Positions 1 through 14,100 of a stretch of DNA of 64,000 bases are shown piece by piece. A program made the position numbers and the translations under genes. Every line of letters begins with the position of its first letter. Within the stretch, counting starts at the first letter, position 1. The notes under the pieces are model-generated. The model was not told where the DNA came from, did no database searches, and saw only the letters and a list, made by a program, of their open reading frames with translations. The stretch is from the NCBI GenBank assembly GCA_963662155.1, contig OY759264.1, forward strand, positions 16,442,642 through 16,506,641, in the 5' to 3' direction. This DNA is from Lamellibrachia columna (taxonomy: Eukaryota > Annelida > Polychaeta > Sabellida > Siboglinidae).

Positions 1-525
1 CAAAACCACAACTTTTGTCTCGTTTTAAATATACCCCAAAACTCCCCTCCACCCAACCACACTCCTGAACGTGACATACCTTATGAGTGACCCCCTAACT
101 ACGGATACCTTCTACAAACTACCAAGTTATCCCGTCCGGAGAACTGGTATATTTGCAAGTTTAAATATGATGCATTACATGACCTCACCACTAAGTAACT
201 ATTAGTTACACATACGATCGGGATCCTCACTTCGTTATCACACAACGGAGCTACGAAAATCAATTAAGACGTCATGATGACGTTCAAACAGCCGAGATGA
301 CGCTGTTGAAAAAACGGTTTAAATCTAGCTGAACATCCATGCCAGAGTTGCTCCTTTGAGAACGAGGATGGGTCATCTGAGACTATGATGTTGAAACGCG
401 TTTCTTGAAAATATACTGCTCCGGGCAACTATAGGATATCGTGCGGGTATGTAAACACCTCTGTGTGTGACTGTGATGTTCTCTTTGACCGACCTCATTA
501 TATTGCACGCAAGAAGGTTGTTGAC
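1..525. other. Unassigned AT-rich sequence
   Basis: No coding region, RNA gene or repeat that I recognise. It ends at the left inverted repeat of the element starting at 526. Confidence 0.5.
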
Positions 526-1691
<1,166 letters not shown>

Positions 1692-1769
1692 AACTCTTTG
1701 TGTCCTTTTTCTGTGACACTGTGTTTGCAGTTTTACCCTTGTTGTATCTACCACGCACCTGTTTTGTTT

Positions 1770-2440
1770 TCACATTGCTACGTAATGTCCGATCATGTCA
1801 TATTTCCGACATACTTCGTTTCTAGCAGGACATTTTGGGTCACGTGCGATATGATCAGGTTTTCCACATATATAACATGATCCAGAATTTTGAGGTTTAT
1901 TTTTGAGGCCAGCCTTGACTCTGACCGTTTGATGTTGGCCCACCAAATTTCCTCGATTTGTTTTCATAATATGGCACTTTGTTCACCTCTTGTGTCTCCG
2001 TATTATTTCTTTCAATTTTCCTGGCATGCAGATCAGCGTTGTGAACGACAAGATTCAACCACTTGAGCTCTGATCATGTTATTTTCCTCTGCCACAACAT
2101 CTCAGGTAATCGCCAATTGTCTCATTCTGGTTACAGACTGGTCGATTGTTTCATCCTCTGTTTTCCCCGCCTGCTTCATCATGTGTCGATCGAATGGAAC
2201 GTTTACATTTGGCTTGAAATAATCTGTCATTACATTCATCGCTCGATCATAGTCATCGTCCTCACCGAGGTTTTCCAGCGTGAAGAATATCTCTTTATAT
2301 ATTTATCATTCACCCATTTCGATCTTACGAAAAGTCCGCCGCCATTTTGTCCACTTTGTTCCGAGCTGCGTCGCTTCGCCCTTGCTGACAAAATGCGGAA
2401 TACTGGATATTTCGAGCGCCACCTCCATTCTAAGATTGGT
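1770..2440 (-). pseudogene. Ty3/Gypsy-type Gag relic with zinc knuckle
   Basis: Read on the minus strand from about 2440, the sequence resembles the Gag-like N-terminus of K02A2.6-type Gypsy polyproteins. There is an IFFTLENLG motif, a YFKPNVNVPFDRH-like segment and a DQSVTRMRQLA segment, then a CCHC knuckle (CYICGKPDHIARD) with a partial second knuckle. Several stops and at least one frame change break it, so it is a dead fragment. No protease, RT or LTR was found next to it. The Gypsy assignment is inferred from motif order. Confidence 0.6.
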
Positions 2441-2463
2441 CTTCAGGTCGACGGAATATTAAA

Positions 2464-2906
2464 ATGTATGCTCGTCGCCAATGTAGTGTCCGTTATTTAA
2501 CACTCGTATTTAAAATGTGTGCTCGTCGCCAATGTAGTGTCCGTTATTTAACACTCGTATTTAAAGTGTATGCTCGTCGCCAATGTAGTGTCTGTTATTT
2601 AACACTCGTATTTAAAATGTGTGCTCGTCGCCGATGTAGTGTCCGTTATTTAACACTCGTATTTAAAATGTATGCTCGTCGCCAATGTAGTGTCCGTTAT
2701 TTAACACTCGTATTTAAAATGTGTGCTCGTCGCCGATGTAGTGTCCGTTATGTAACACTCGTATTTAAAATGTATGCTCGTCGCCAATGTAGTGTCCGTT
2801 ATTTAGCACTCGTATTTAAAATGTGTGCTCGTCGCTGATGTAATGTCCGTTATTTAACACTCGTATTTAAAATGTGTGCTCGTCGCCAATGTAGTGTCCG
2901 TGATTT
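2464..2906. repeat. 51-bp minisatellite, about 8.7 units
   Basis: Tandem copies of a 51-bp unit beginning near ATGTGTGCTCGTCGCC, with few substitutions between units. Because 51 is divisible by three, one frame stays open for 124 codons as a 17-residue repeat (YARRQCSVRYLTLVFKM type). I treat that open frame as a by-product of the period and not as a gene. Confidence 0.95.
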
Positions 2907-5020
2907 AACATAATACTGCCCATGAATTAGGAGGAATAGAAGAACAAATATACATTTGGTTATAATTGATTCAAACCTAGAATTTAATAAACACATCAAC
3001 CAATATATACTTTGAGCTCACGAATATACGTCCAAAAAAATCCAGATCCAGGGGGCAACTGCCCCTTGCCCCCCACCCCCTGCGGACGCCCAAGACTGAG
3101 TGGAGCCATTGTCTGGGAGTGTGCGTTGCGTCCACAAACTCCCCGACAGTGCTGCCACTCAGCATATCACAACTGCCACAACTTGATCATAAATTCAAAA
3201 TGGACTGTGAGGAGTGGTATAAACGGCCTGGTTGGCTGCGCAATTGTTATTTATGACTTGTTAGTGATTTACATCATTGCAACTGTGCACATGCGTATAC
3301 GCAACATATTTTCAAACAAACATGAACGTTGTTTTGTTCGTACACACATTTTCAACGCAAACGCTATCCACAATTGTTTTCAACTGAAATTCAGAGATGT
3401 ATTGACAGCAAATAGGAATTTACCAACTGAAATGACGATGTGCAGAATCTGCATATTACATTCACTATGTGGCGCCACTGGTTGGAAGTTTGCTGCGTCC
3501 AATGAGGGACATTGCAAACTAAACTACGCACACGACACATTAAACACGGCAAACAAACACACGACAACTCGGTACTCGTCGCAAGCGGTCGCTGTACGAG
3601 CGCTTTTCTTGTTTGTTTAACAATGAATGTTGCGAAGAATATGTATGTAGAACTCTTCCAGAACTACCAGAAAAACTGTAATGGATGGATGCTGGTGTAT
3701 CAGCCAGAAATGGAGACATTTGAATATTTTCAAAGGCGAATGGACACGCTTTGGCGTAGATATGCGGTTTTCTGACGTGCGTGTTCTACGTCACAATCGT
3801 TGACGTATAGAATGGCGTGTTGGGTTGTGTTGTACTCGCAGGTGTTTTGAAATAGTACTGGTTGCCAAGTTTAACTAGACACTGTTGAAGTACATGAAGT
3901 ACAATGCTTTGTCTGTTTCGTCCAGTGAGCAGGTGTTAATACAAGACCATGCGTCACAGTCAAAATGATCTGAGGAAAAACATTTTTGCAGATCAAATAC
4001 CATACATATACAAGTGGCTCCATTGTATTCACAGAGCGAGAAAATATGCATAATCGAGGCAGGCCGGTAGAACAGAGTATTATTTCGAATTATTAATTAA
4101 CTGGATTCTAATGAATTTTTCGGTGTTGTGGAAATGGAAATATACTACAAGATGTAATATAATATGATATCAATCAATAGTTGTTTTTATTCCCTTTAAT
4201 ACTGTCCCTCCATCTTTAGTTAGGCCTTCCTCGTCTACGTCTACAATCTAGAAGTTCCCAGACAATGTGTTTCATGCAAACGTAAGTTTAAATACTTTTC
4301 AAAGTCACGACATTTGCTTTTTGATACACACTCGGTCCCTTGGTCAACGACAGTCTGAACTGATACCGTAGATCAGTTCACACTGACACTGACGAAGCGT
4401 TCGAGAGAGCCTCAAAATCTATGTCGAGCAAATATCGTGATTCCGAAAGACATCCAAACTTCCTTTTATATTAATTTTACAGAGTCCGGCAAAACTAACA
4501 TGCTTATTAGATGTTCGAAGTAAAACAAATGATGTCAAAATATGCATAGTGCAGCATTCTGTGTTTTACCTGTCGTGGATCCACAAACTCATTGATATGA
4601 TACCACCGTATCAACCCAAGATGGTGATGAATGGCAAGTGCACGGGAGAAAGTCAACAGTTGTTCTATACGTAGAATGTTTCTCTCAATTTCGGTTTCTA
4701 AACATATTCACACTGCTCATAAGGTAACACTTTTAATAAAATTGTGTGCGTGTGCGTGCATATATACATACATACAAAACCATTTTGATGTACGATGGCG
4801 ACGTTAATAATTATATATGATACGTATGCTACCCTTAAATGTAGGCAGCAGAAAACATATTTATGAAGGTATATCAACTACTGTTGGCTAGTGACGTTAG
4901 TAAGAGTGGTTTGTGTTTAGTGACAGTGCAACAATAATATGCTTTGGTTTAGCTATGTGTCCTTGCATGGCTTTGTGCTATTGCCATCAATATCTATGTC
5001 AGCCGAGATTAGGCCATTAT
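2907..5020. other. 3' flank of AS3MT copy A
   Basis: No convincing coding region. It holds a dispersed sequence (about 3040-3260) also present at 55330-55570 and, inverted and diverged, at about 54940-55080. Short open frames in the two plus copies include a hydrophobic stretch (WLGCAIVVYDLLVIY type) but there is no support for translation. Confidence 0.5.
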
Positions 5021-5188
5021 TTATTTGCCTCCGCAGCATTTGCTTTCCACCTTGGCAGTTCCACACTTGCTGCTCTGTCCCTTGTCCCCGGGACAATTGT
5101 TGTTTTGTGCCTTGTCACTAGGACAGCATTTGCTTCCATTCTGTTTTCCTTCACGAGCAACATAGTCAAACGGGTTGACCATCACGAC
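5021..5188 (-). CDS. AS3MT: AS3MT copy A coding exon 8 (Cys-rich tail)
   Basis: 168-nt terminal exon (acceptor GTTTGCAG) starting VVMVNPFDYVAREG. Its cysteines occur as CC, C, C and CC before KCCGGK and a TAA stop. Human AS3MT also ends in a Cys-rich tail. Two extra degenerate copies of the acceptor and exon start lie just upstream in the intron (5190-5395). Confidence 0.88.
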   Translation of the reverse strand, partial: VVMVNPFDYVAREGKQNGSKCCPSDKAQNNNCPGDKGQSSKCGTAKVESKCCGGK

Positions 5189-8100
5189 CTGCAAACGAAG
5201 CGAGAAACTGTGTCAGTAGTAAATGATACAATGTGTGACTAGTGATATACACAAACGGGTTGACCTTTACCACCTGCAAGCGAATGAGACGGTGTGTCAC
5301 TAGTAAATGAGACAATGTGTCACTAGTGATATATTCAAATGGATTGACCATCCACGATCTCTAAGCAAATGAGACAAGGTGTCACTAGTGACATAATCAT
5401 CTCTTACAGATGACAGCAACTGAATTTCATTCACTACTTCTAGTAATTAAAGCTGCCTCCACAATTAGATTTTTCATTCGTCTCGTTTGTCACTAATTTC
5501 GCAAACTATCGAGCCTATCTATTATCGAATATGACATGCTAGCTCGCGTGTGCCAATTTTGGGTTTTATTTGAATGAAATCATCGGACAAATTATTCAAT
5601 TAATTTCGTCAAACCGAAATTCTGTAAAACAAAGGCAAATGTCACTATAACAAAAGTATGCAGTTTTTTTTTTAACTTACTGTACATATTACTTAACGAT
5701 TCCTTATCATTAACATGTTTTCGTTTTTCTCGTTTCAGAGTCATTTCGCGAAATATCGAACCTCTTCAGCAACGTGCTAGTTCGCTTGTACAAAATGTTA
5801 TCATAGAACAAATTATCTAATTATTTTTTACCGGATCCTGCCCAATTGTTTTTTGGCAAAAGTGGTTTTGCTCTACATACTATAACATAAGGCTATACAT
5901 TTACGTAAGATACAATCAAAGTCGTTGATTTTAACAAAAGTACATACTCTTTTTTTCAAACTGACTGCTCGCATATTTCTTTAACTATTCACACATGAAC
6001 AAACCTGACGCGCGATGGGCTAATTGAATTACGGAGGCAGTTTTTCACCCACATGACACTTGCAAATGTTTTATTTCAGTTTATAAGACGGAAATCTGTG
6101 TATTGTGTCTACTTAGATGCAGCTAGCCACACAGGCTTGCCATATTTAATTGCGATATCACCCATGGGGGGTAGGGCGATATTTGTTTTATTATATGGGG
6201 TGGGTGCTAATGCAAGCTTGCGCTGTAATGAGGATTACCGCTCCCTGCAGAAACTAAAAGCAAAAATAACTTAAATTGACAACGCATGAACGAAAGTGAA
6301 CATTATTACATTGTATAATAACTATATGGATACAGTTAAATGATATAAAAGGAAGACAAACTGGGCGAGATTGGTGAGTTTGTGAGTGATGATGACCGAA
6401 GCGTCACCCAGCGGCAGAAACAACGGATCAGATGACGTGAAGAATATATTCGACACCTTTCTGCCCATTTGGTGGCATTTCTGCATGTTTATCGTACGCG
6501 TTGTGATCATAAATATGTTTTCCATGTGGCCAAGATGGCGGTGAGCGATAATGTGAACAGCTGGAGTTAATCGCACATTTGCGGGATCTGGGGTGTGCGG
6601 TACTACAGTTAAATGTTGTGAAGAGATGAAGATTATTTGACAACGTGGGCTCCTTTACCGACAACTTTATGACCATTTTGCCTTGTTTTGTTGCATATGT
6701 GCATATTCGTCGTCTGCGTTTTGATCATAAATATTTGTTGTACGTGGTCAAGATGGGTGGGCGATAATGCGAACATTTTCGGGAAATTGGGTGTGCGGTA
6801 CTATTAAATGCATCGATGTTGTGTTTCCCTAGAGCTAGACACCCTGGCCTCACCTCCTTGACTGCAGGCTGCTTGTCTGTGGCCGTGAACGTGAACATGC
6901 TAGAGAATCGGGAATTCTTGAGAATAGACGCAACATCACCACTGACAACCTCCGGCTCGTCTTTCTAATGACACAACAGCAGACATGGTCTTAATTATCT
7001 CGGCCAAATACATTCATGCACGCATGTGTGTGTGCGTGTGCGCATCCACACACACGCTCTCTTTTTAAGGTTCAGTGTGGAATGTTATACGGGCAAAACC
7101 TGGTTTTGTTTTACATTTTGTCAGAATCAGTAAATATTACATTTTTCTCATACGGGCGGAGTGATATAGACGATCTGCCCGTGTATCAAAGTAATTAAAA
7201 ACACTGCATACACGCACAAACATATTGGTTAACCATATTAGAAATACATTAATACAGTATTTATATAACCATTATTGTAGGAGTTTTTCAGATCAACTGA
7301 AATTATTTGGGTAGGTATGTGACATCCAATGAATTAATAAATAAAATACAGTATCATATTTTGTTACATAAATGCCACCACAACGTGAAAGATTTCCATG
7401 CATGGTAAAGAGGCAATACACATGCAGCGTTGGCGTTAATAGTATAAATTTGGGGACTGAATATTTGCATAACTGTAAATGTTGAACAAAATTAATCAGG
7501 GTAAAATGCATTACTATTGTCCCGAGTACTAGGGTGGTTACTGATCGGTGAGGCTGTTGATGGTGAGGTAGTTTATCAGGGAGCTTTTTGATTGAGGTCG
7601 TTGGTTATCAGACAGGCTGTTGATTAGTGAATATGTTGATCAGGGAGGTTGTCGATCAGTGGGGCTGCTAGGTGGGGAGGTTGTTGGCCTGTGAGGCTGT
7701 TGATCAGTGATGTAGCTGATCAATAAGGCATTTGATCAGGGAGGATGTCGATCAATAGAGATATTGATCAGTGAGGTTGTTGATTACGGAGGCTGTTGAT
7801 CAGGGATGTTGTTGATTTCTGACGTTGTTGATGATTGGGGTTGTTGATCAGGGAGGCCGTTGATTTGTGACGTTGTTGATTAGGGAGTCTTTTGATCAGA
7901 GGTTGTTGACGACTGAGAATGTTGATCAGGGATGTTGTTGACCATGAAAGCAGTTGATTCTGGGTATACATTAACAGTGCTGTGTCTTACTGTGAATGTC
8001 CATTCATGGTCCAGTTTTAAGCTGTCCTCAAAGTCAGTGATGCCTCCGTTGTAGACAACCTCTGTCACTGGTTCCTTCTCCTGTGGCAGCTTGAAGAGAC

Positions 8101-11100
8101 GTAAAGTGACGGACACAAACTTGGCGTCACCTGGAAACAACAAAGTCACACATGCATGTGTCATTGAGCTAACATATGTGTACACGTTGACAAAAAGGTG
8201 GGACATATATGACTCTGTAACATGAAGAAATCCCTTTTGACTTCCGGCTACTTGGACTTGGTGCAGCGACTTGAATTTGGTGTAGATCATTTACAGAAAT
8301 ACGTGGAATATCAAACAGAATAAGTATTACTATTGCATATATATTATACACAAACGTATTGTAGACATATATTAGGAAACAGGTTTTGTTAATTATTAGT
8401 CAGAGGGAGTATTTTAGAGTAAGTTAGTTTCGGATTCTGTCAGGGAATTCAGCGAGCGTTAATAGGGGTGTTTACAATTCGAAAATTTAGAAAACGTAGT
8501 GAATAGTCAGTAACAGTGAATATTGGTTAGAATAAGTATTAGTATTATACATATATTGTTCACCAACTTCTTGTAGACATATATTAAGAAACCGTTGTTG
8601 TTAACAGAGGTAGTATTTTTTTTCTTCCCGGATTCAAACTCAACGAGTGATAAAAGGGAGTTTGTTTACAGGTCATTCAACCCGTGCATCGAGCTATCGT
8701 TTACATTAGCTAATATATATATAAGATAAAGTGATTTATTTACTTAAATTACATACATAAGGTAATATCTGACATAGTGGTAGTCAACGTTTTCGGTAAA
8801 AAGGAATTAACAGCAGGATTTTAGCGTAAATTAGTACACACTGAGTTCGTTGTTTTGTTACACAGTGTTCTCCGTATTCGCTAGGTGGCAGGATTTTTAG
8901 CCTAAAGTGTTCTTTTGATCACAAAAACAGCCTTATTCAAGGCTAACGTAGCAAACTAATTAAAACTAAATTGTATGATGGCGCCGTGCAAACGGCAGTT
9001 AAAGGCCACAAGGCACTTAATTTGTGGCAGTTGTAGTAACTGGGTAGATTTCGTCAAGTCTGGGTGCGAGAAGTCCTGGGCTGAGGTCCAGGCAGATAGT
9101 TTTAGTTTTGAGTGTAGGGGATGCGCAAGGATGAAGGAACTAGAGGTGGAGTTGGAAGAGCTGAGGCTGCTCGTTGTGGCAATGGTGGGAAGGGAACAGG
9201 GGAGTTGTGCCGGTAGTTCCGGTGAGGGAACAGTAGACGATAAAGTGGGGAAAGACACAAGAGATGCTAGGGAGAGCTCACCTCAGCCTGGGAGGAAGCT
9301 GAGAGGAGGGAAGGTGACAGGTCATAGGGAGACAGGACGTAAGGAGACAGGAAGGAAAGGAACGGGAGGGAAGACAACCGGGGTGAAGGAGAGGGGAGTA
9401 GGGGAGACAGGAGGGAAGGAGAAGGGAGTGTGGGAGACGGGAGGGAAGACAACCGGGGTGAAGGAGAGGGGAGTAGCGGAGACAGGAGGGAAGGAGAAGG
9501 GAGTGGGGGAGACGGGAGGGAAGACAACCGGAGTGAAGGAGAGGGGAGTAGCGGAGACAGGAGGGAAGGAGAAGGGGGTGGGGGAGACGGGAGGGAAAAC
9601 AACCGGATTGAAGGAGAGGGGAGTAGGGGAGACAGGAGGGAAGGAGAAGGGAGTGGGGGAGACGGAAGGGAAGGGGTCAGGACAGAATGTGATGGAGGGG
9701 ATCGAAAGGAAGAGTTATTCTGCAGCAGTGATAGAGGGGGTGAGGAAGAGAGCGAGGGTGTTTGTGGGGGATTCGATAGTTAGGAAGACCGACAGAGTCT
9801 TAAACAAGGGAGATGATGTGGTGGTCTGCTTGCCTGGAGCCAAAATAGAGGCGATAACTGAGAGGGTAAAAAACATCGTAGGCTCGGGTAAGGGTGGATC
9901 TGTTTTAGTACATGTAGGGACAAATAACGTAGAGAGGGAGGGTACAACTGCCATAGTTAGGAAATATAGGCAGTTGGTCAGAACACTAAAACAGACGCGG
10001 GTTGAGCAGGTAATACTGTCAGGGATTTTACCTGTAATGGGCAGGAGGGGTCATAAATATCGAAATTGTCGGGGGATGGCAATTAACATGTTAGTCCAGA
10101 GGCTGTGTACGGAAGAGGAAGTTGGATTTGTGGATTTATGGGGAAGTTTTGTTGGGAGGGCTGATATGTACATGAAGGATGGGCTTCATTTAAGTGGAAA
10201 GGGGGCGGCAGAATTCGCGGACAAACTTTCAGCAGCAGTAGATAGCGACTTGGGTACAATGACAAATATTTTTGGAAGTAAACATTCTTTAAACTAGAAG
10301 TGCAGGGGGGGTTACCTAGAGGTGTCTCAAGCAGAACAAGAGGCCACTAGCACAGATAAACCAATATCAAATCATCCGAAAATCATCTCTGAAAAAGGTT
10401 ATAGATGCGTATGTTTAAATGCAAGGAGCATAGTAAATAAGAAAAACGAATTAAACATTATGGTAGAAGATATTGACCCTCACATAATTGGTATAACTGA
10501 ATCATGGGCTAACATAGATATAACAGATGCTGAATTAGGACTGACAGGATACGTAATGTTTAGGAAAGATCGAATAGGAAGAAGGGGCGGGGGAGTTATT
10601 TTACATGTTAAAGAATCTATTCAGGCTTATGAAATAAAACTAGAAAGGGAAGCAGATTGCGATGAAGCTGTTTGGTGCAAAATTGTTTCAGGAAATTCAA
10701 AATTAACTATTGGATTAGTTTACCGAAGTCCAAACATAAACGAAGAGGACAACACAAAAATAAAAAACGCTATAAAGGAAGTTAGTAAAGGGGAATGTAT
10801 CATAATGGGAGATTTTAACCATGGACACATACAATGGAATTCTCTAGAGAGCACAGGGATTGAGGATCAACAATTTCTATGTTTAATCCAGGATAGCTTT
10901 CTTACTCAGCACGTACTAGAACCAACCAGGGGAGAAAATGTATTAGATATAGTTTTGTCATCACAACAAGAATTAGTGGACAATGTAAAAATATTTGAAC
11001 CATTGGGTAATAGTGACCATAATCAAATACATTTTGACATCAATGTAAAATCAGAAAGTAAAAATAAGAAAACGTACAAGAGAAACTTCCACAAAGGTAA

Positions 11101-14100
11101 CTACAAAGATATGAGAAAATACTTAGCACAGCTAGATTGGAATAACATGCTGATGGATAAGACTGCAATTGAATGTTGGAATATTCTAAAATATGAAATT
11201 GAGAGTATCATTGATAAATTTGTTCCCTTCCGAAAACAAGGAAAACGGTGTAGAAAGAAACACTTGTCAAAAGAGGCAATTAGAAAAATAATGCTAAAAC
11301 AAACTATGTGGAGGGTTTATAGGCGTACCAGAAAGGAAGAAGACTATGCAAAATACAAAGAGGCACTTAATGCAGCTACAACTGAAATCAGACAATCTAA
11401 AAGAAGCTATGAGCAAAAACTGGCATGTAACATAAAAACTGACAGCAAGAGTTTTTATGCATATGTCAGGAGTAAACAAAACGTACAAGACAAGGTTGGA
11501 CCTCTAGAAGACAGTGCTGGAAATATAATATCACAGGGGTTTTTAATGGCGGAAGACCTAAATGGTTACTTCAGTTCAGTGTTTACAAAAGAAGATATTA
11601 GTTCATTACCAGTTGCTGATGCTAAATTTCAGGGGGCTAAATCTGACTATTTAGGACCGTTAGTTGTAACTCCAGAATTGGTAGCTAGGAAAATAAAGGC
11701 AATGAAGGATAACAAATCACCGGGAGTGGATGGGATTCCTCCAAAATTACTAATGGAAACAGTAGATCAAATCAGTATACCACTTGCAAGAGTATTCAAC
11801 TTGTCATTAAAAGAGGGAGTTGTTCCGTTTGAATGGAAAGAAGCAAACATCATACCATTATTTAAAAAGGGTTCGAGAAATAAGTCAGAGAATTACAGAC
11901 CAGTGAGTTTAACGTCAGTGATTTGTAAATTATTAGAAAGGTTAATTAAAGACCATATGGTGGACTTCCTCGTTAAGCATAAATTATTAAATTCATCTCA
12001 ACATGGATTCCTTAAAGCGAGGTCATGTTTAACAAATATGTTATGTTTTTTGGAAGAAATCACTAAGTGGATAGACATGGGATCGCCAGTAGATATTATC
12101 TACTTAGATTTTCAGAAAGCTTTTGACAAAGTGCCACATCAAAGATTGCTACTTAAATTAAAAGTCCATGGTATCGGGGATAGCATAACTGACTGGATAG
12201 AACAATGGCTGACTGACAGAAGACAACGAGTTGTAGTAGATGGCGAAGTTTCAAATTGGAAATCGGTTTTGAGTGGGGTACCTCAAGGATCAGTATTAGG
12301 ACCTATATTATTCTTAATTTATATCAATGACTTGGACGAGAGTATAACAAGTAACGTACTGAAATTTGCGGACGACACAAAACTGTTTAGAAAGGTTAAT
12401 ACTGATGGTGATAAACAACATTTACAAAACGATCTAGACAGATTAGTGAAATGGTCTGAGAAATGGCAGATGCTGTTCAATTTTGGGAAATGTAAATGCC
12501 TACATACAGGACATGGGAACTTGAATGTAAACTATAAAATGGGAGCTACTGTTCTTGGTACTACTGTAAAAGAAAAGGACTTAGGAGTTACAATAAGCGC
12601 TGATATGAAAGTTTCAGAGCAGTGTGGTATTGCAGCTTCAAAGGGTAATCAAATTCTTGGATTGATTAGAAGAAACATAACATATAAGGGAAAAAAGTTA
12701 ATTATACCTCTTTATAAAGCAATAGTTAGACCTCATTTAGAATACTGTATACAAGCATGGAGACCATATCGTAAGAAGGATATAGATACGCTTGAACGCA
12801 TACAAAGGAGAGCAACTAAAATGATTCCAGAACTTAGAGACCTTAGTTATGAAGAACGCCTGAAAGAATGTGGTTTAACAACTCTAGAGACAAGGAGGTT
12901 AAGAGGAGATCAGATTGAAGTTTTTAAGATATTGAATGGGTATGAAAATATTGATAGAAATATGTTTTTCTCACTCAAGAAGGATAGCAGAACTAGAGGA
13001 CATGAGGTAAAATTAGTAAAGGATCAATGTAGATTGGACATCAGGAAGCACTCGTTCTCACAGAGGACAATAAATGAATGGAACAAACTGTCTACAGATT
13101 GTGTAACTGCTAGCAGCGTGAATATGTTTAAAAACAAGGTTGACACATATATCAGGAGGGCGGGTTATAAGTAAGTGAACATTGTTGGACTCTCGATAAG
13201 CCAATGGCTTCCTTGTCCACTTGCCATCTGGGCCTTTGGCTTGGATGGCAAATCTTGTTAAATCTTGTTAAATCTTTCACATTGGTGTATACAGATGTCA
13301 CAGTGAATTAAATGTCATAGCTACACGTGGGACTTATCATCTCCAAGGACAGCAATTGGCCCCGGACAGCCATTGGCACTGTGTCATAGTCAGTCGTATA
13401 CTCCAAAGTTATTTTTTTGTAACTACTGAGGGAAATTAAAAATGCATTGCTGCACCGGGGTGTAAGAAAGTATTAATTCTCCTATAGGACAGTACATAAA
13501 TGAAACAAATCATATACTGATTGTGTAAATCCGCGCAACGTGATTATGTCTAAAAAACAAAATGGACAAATATCTCAGAAGGGCGTGTTACACATACATA
13601 AATAATCGTTGGACTCTCGATAAGCCAATGGCCTCCTTGTTCTAGAGATTTTGGTTTGGGTGGCAACCTTTTTCAATCTTGTTATACTGGTGAGGCAATT
13701 TAAATAATATACAAAGACATTATTCTAGTCGCTATCAGGTAACATGCGGCCAGCATTTTCCAACCAACTGAAAAATATTATTAAACTCATATTATATCAG
13801 CACACCAAAGAAATGGTTATATAGCTCAAACGTGCTATTAAAAAAATCTTCAGCAAAACAATAACAACTATGAATTAGTTCCAATCATTCTAGTAACTCA
13901 ACACCACTAAGAGACACTGTATATCTATCTTTATTCATACGCCTTACATTACACTTTGCATAACATCTATGATGACTGCTACTGCTATTAAACAATTATT
14001 ATCAGCAGATTCAGAGAAAGATCCCCAGTTTCTTAACCATCTAGCTTCTAAGTGTTAATAGTTTGTAAGTGTTAAAAGTGAAACATGCTCGAATAAATTA

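Larger units (their letters stand above)
8236..13278 (+). mobile_element. Nearly full-length CR1-clade non-LTR retrotransposon
   Basis: About 5 kb: a 5' UTR with internal direct repeats, ORF1 (zinc finger plus SGNH esterase), ORF2 (endonuclease plus reverse transcriptase), and a short 3' UTR with a hairpin. The 3' end is a tandem AATCTTGTTA tail, not poly(A). An N-terminal PHD-like finger with an esterase in ORF1 is an established CR1-clade feature. The other gene copy lacks the insert and reads straight through at about 61010, which sets the boundaries to within a few bases. Both ORFs are unbroken apart from the UAG between them, so this is a young insertion. It lies in an AS3MT intron in the opposite orientation. 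Confidence 0.93.

Noticed and set aside
3012..3620. 202-codon ORF in the duplicated 3' flank
   Set aside because: The frame is not kept in the sister copy, which has indels; only a short hydrophobic stretch is shared.
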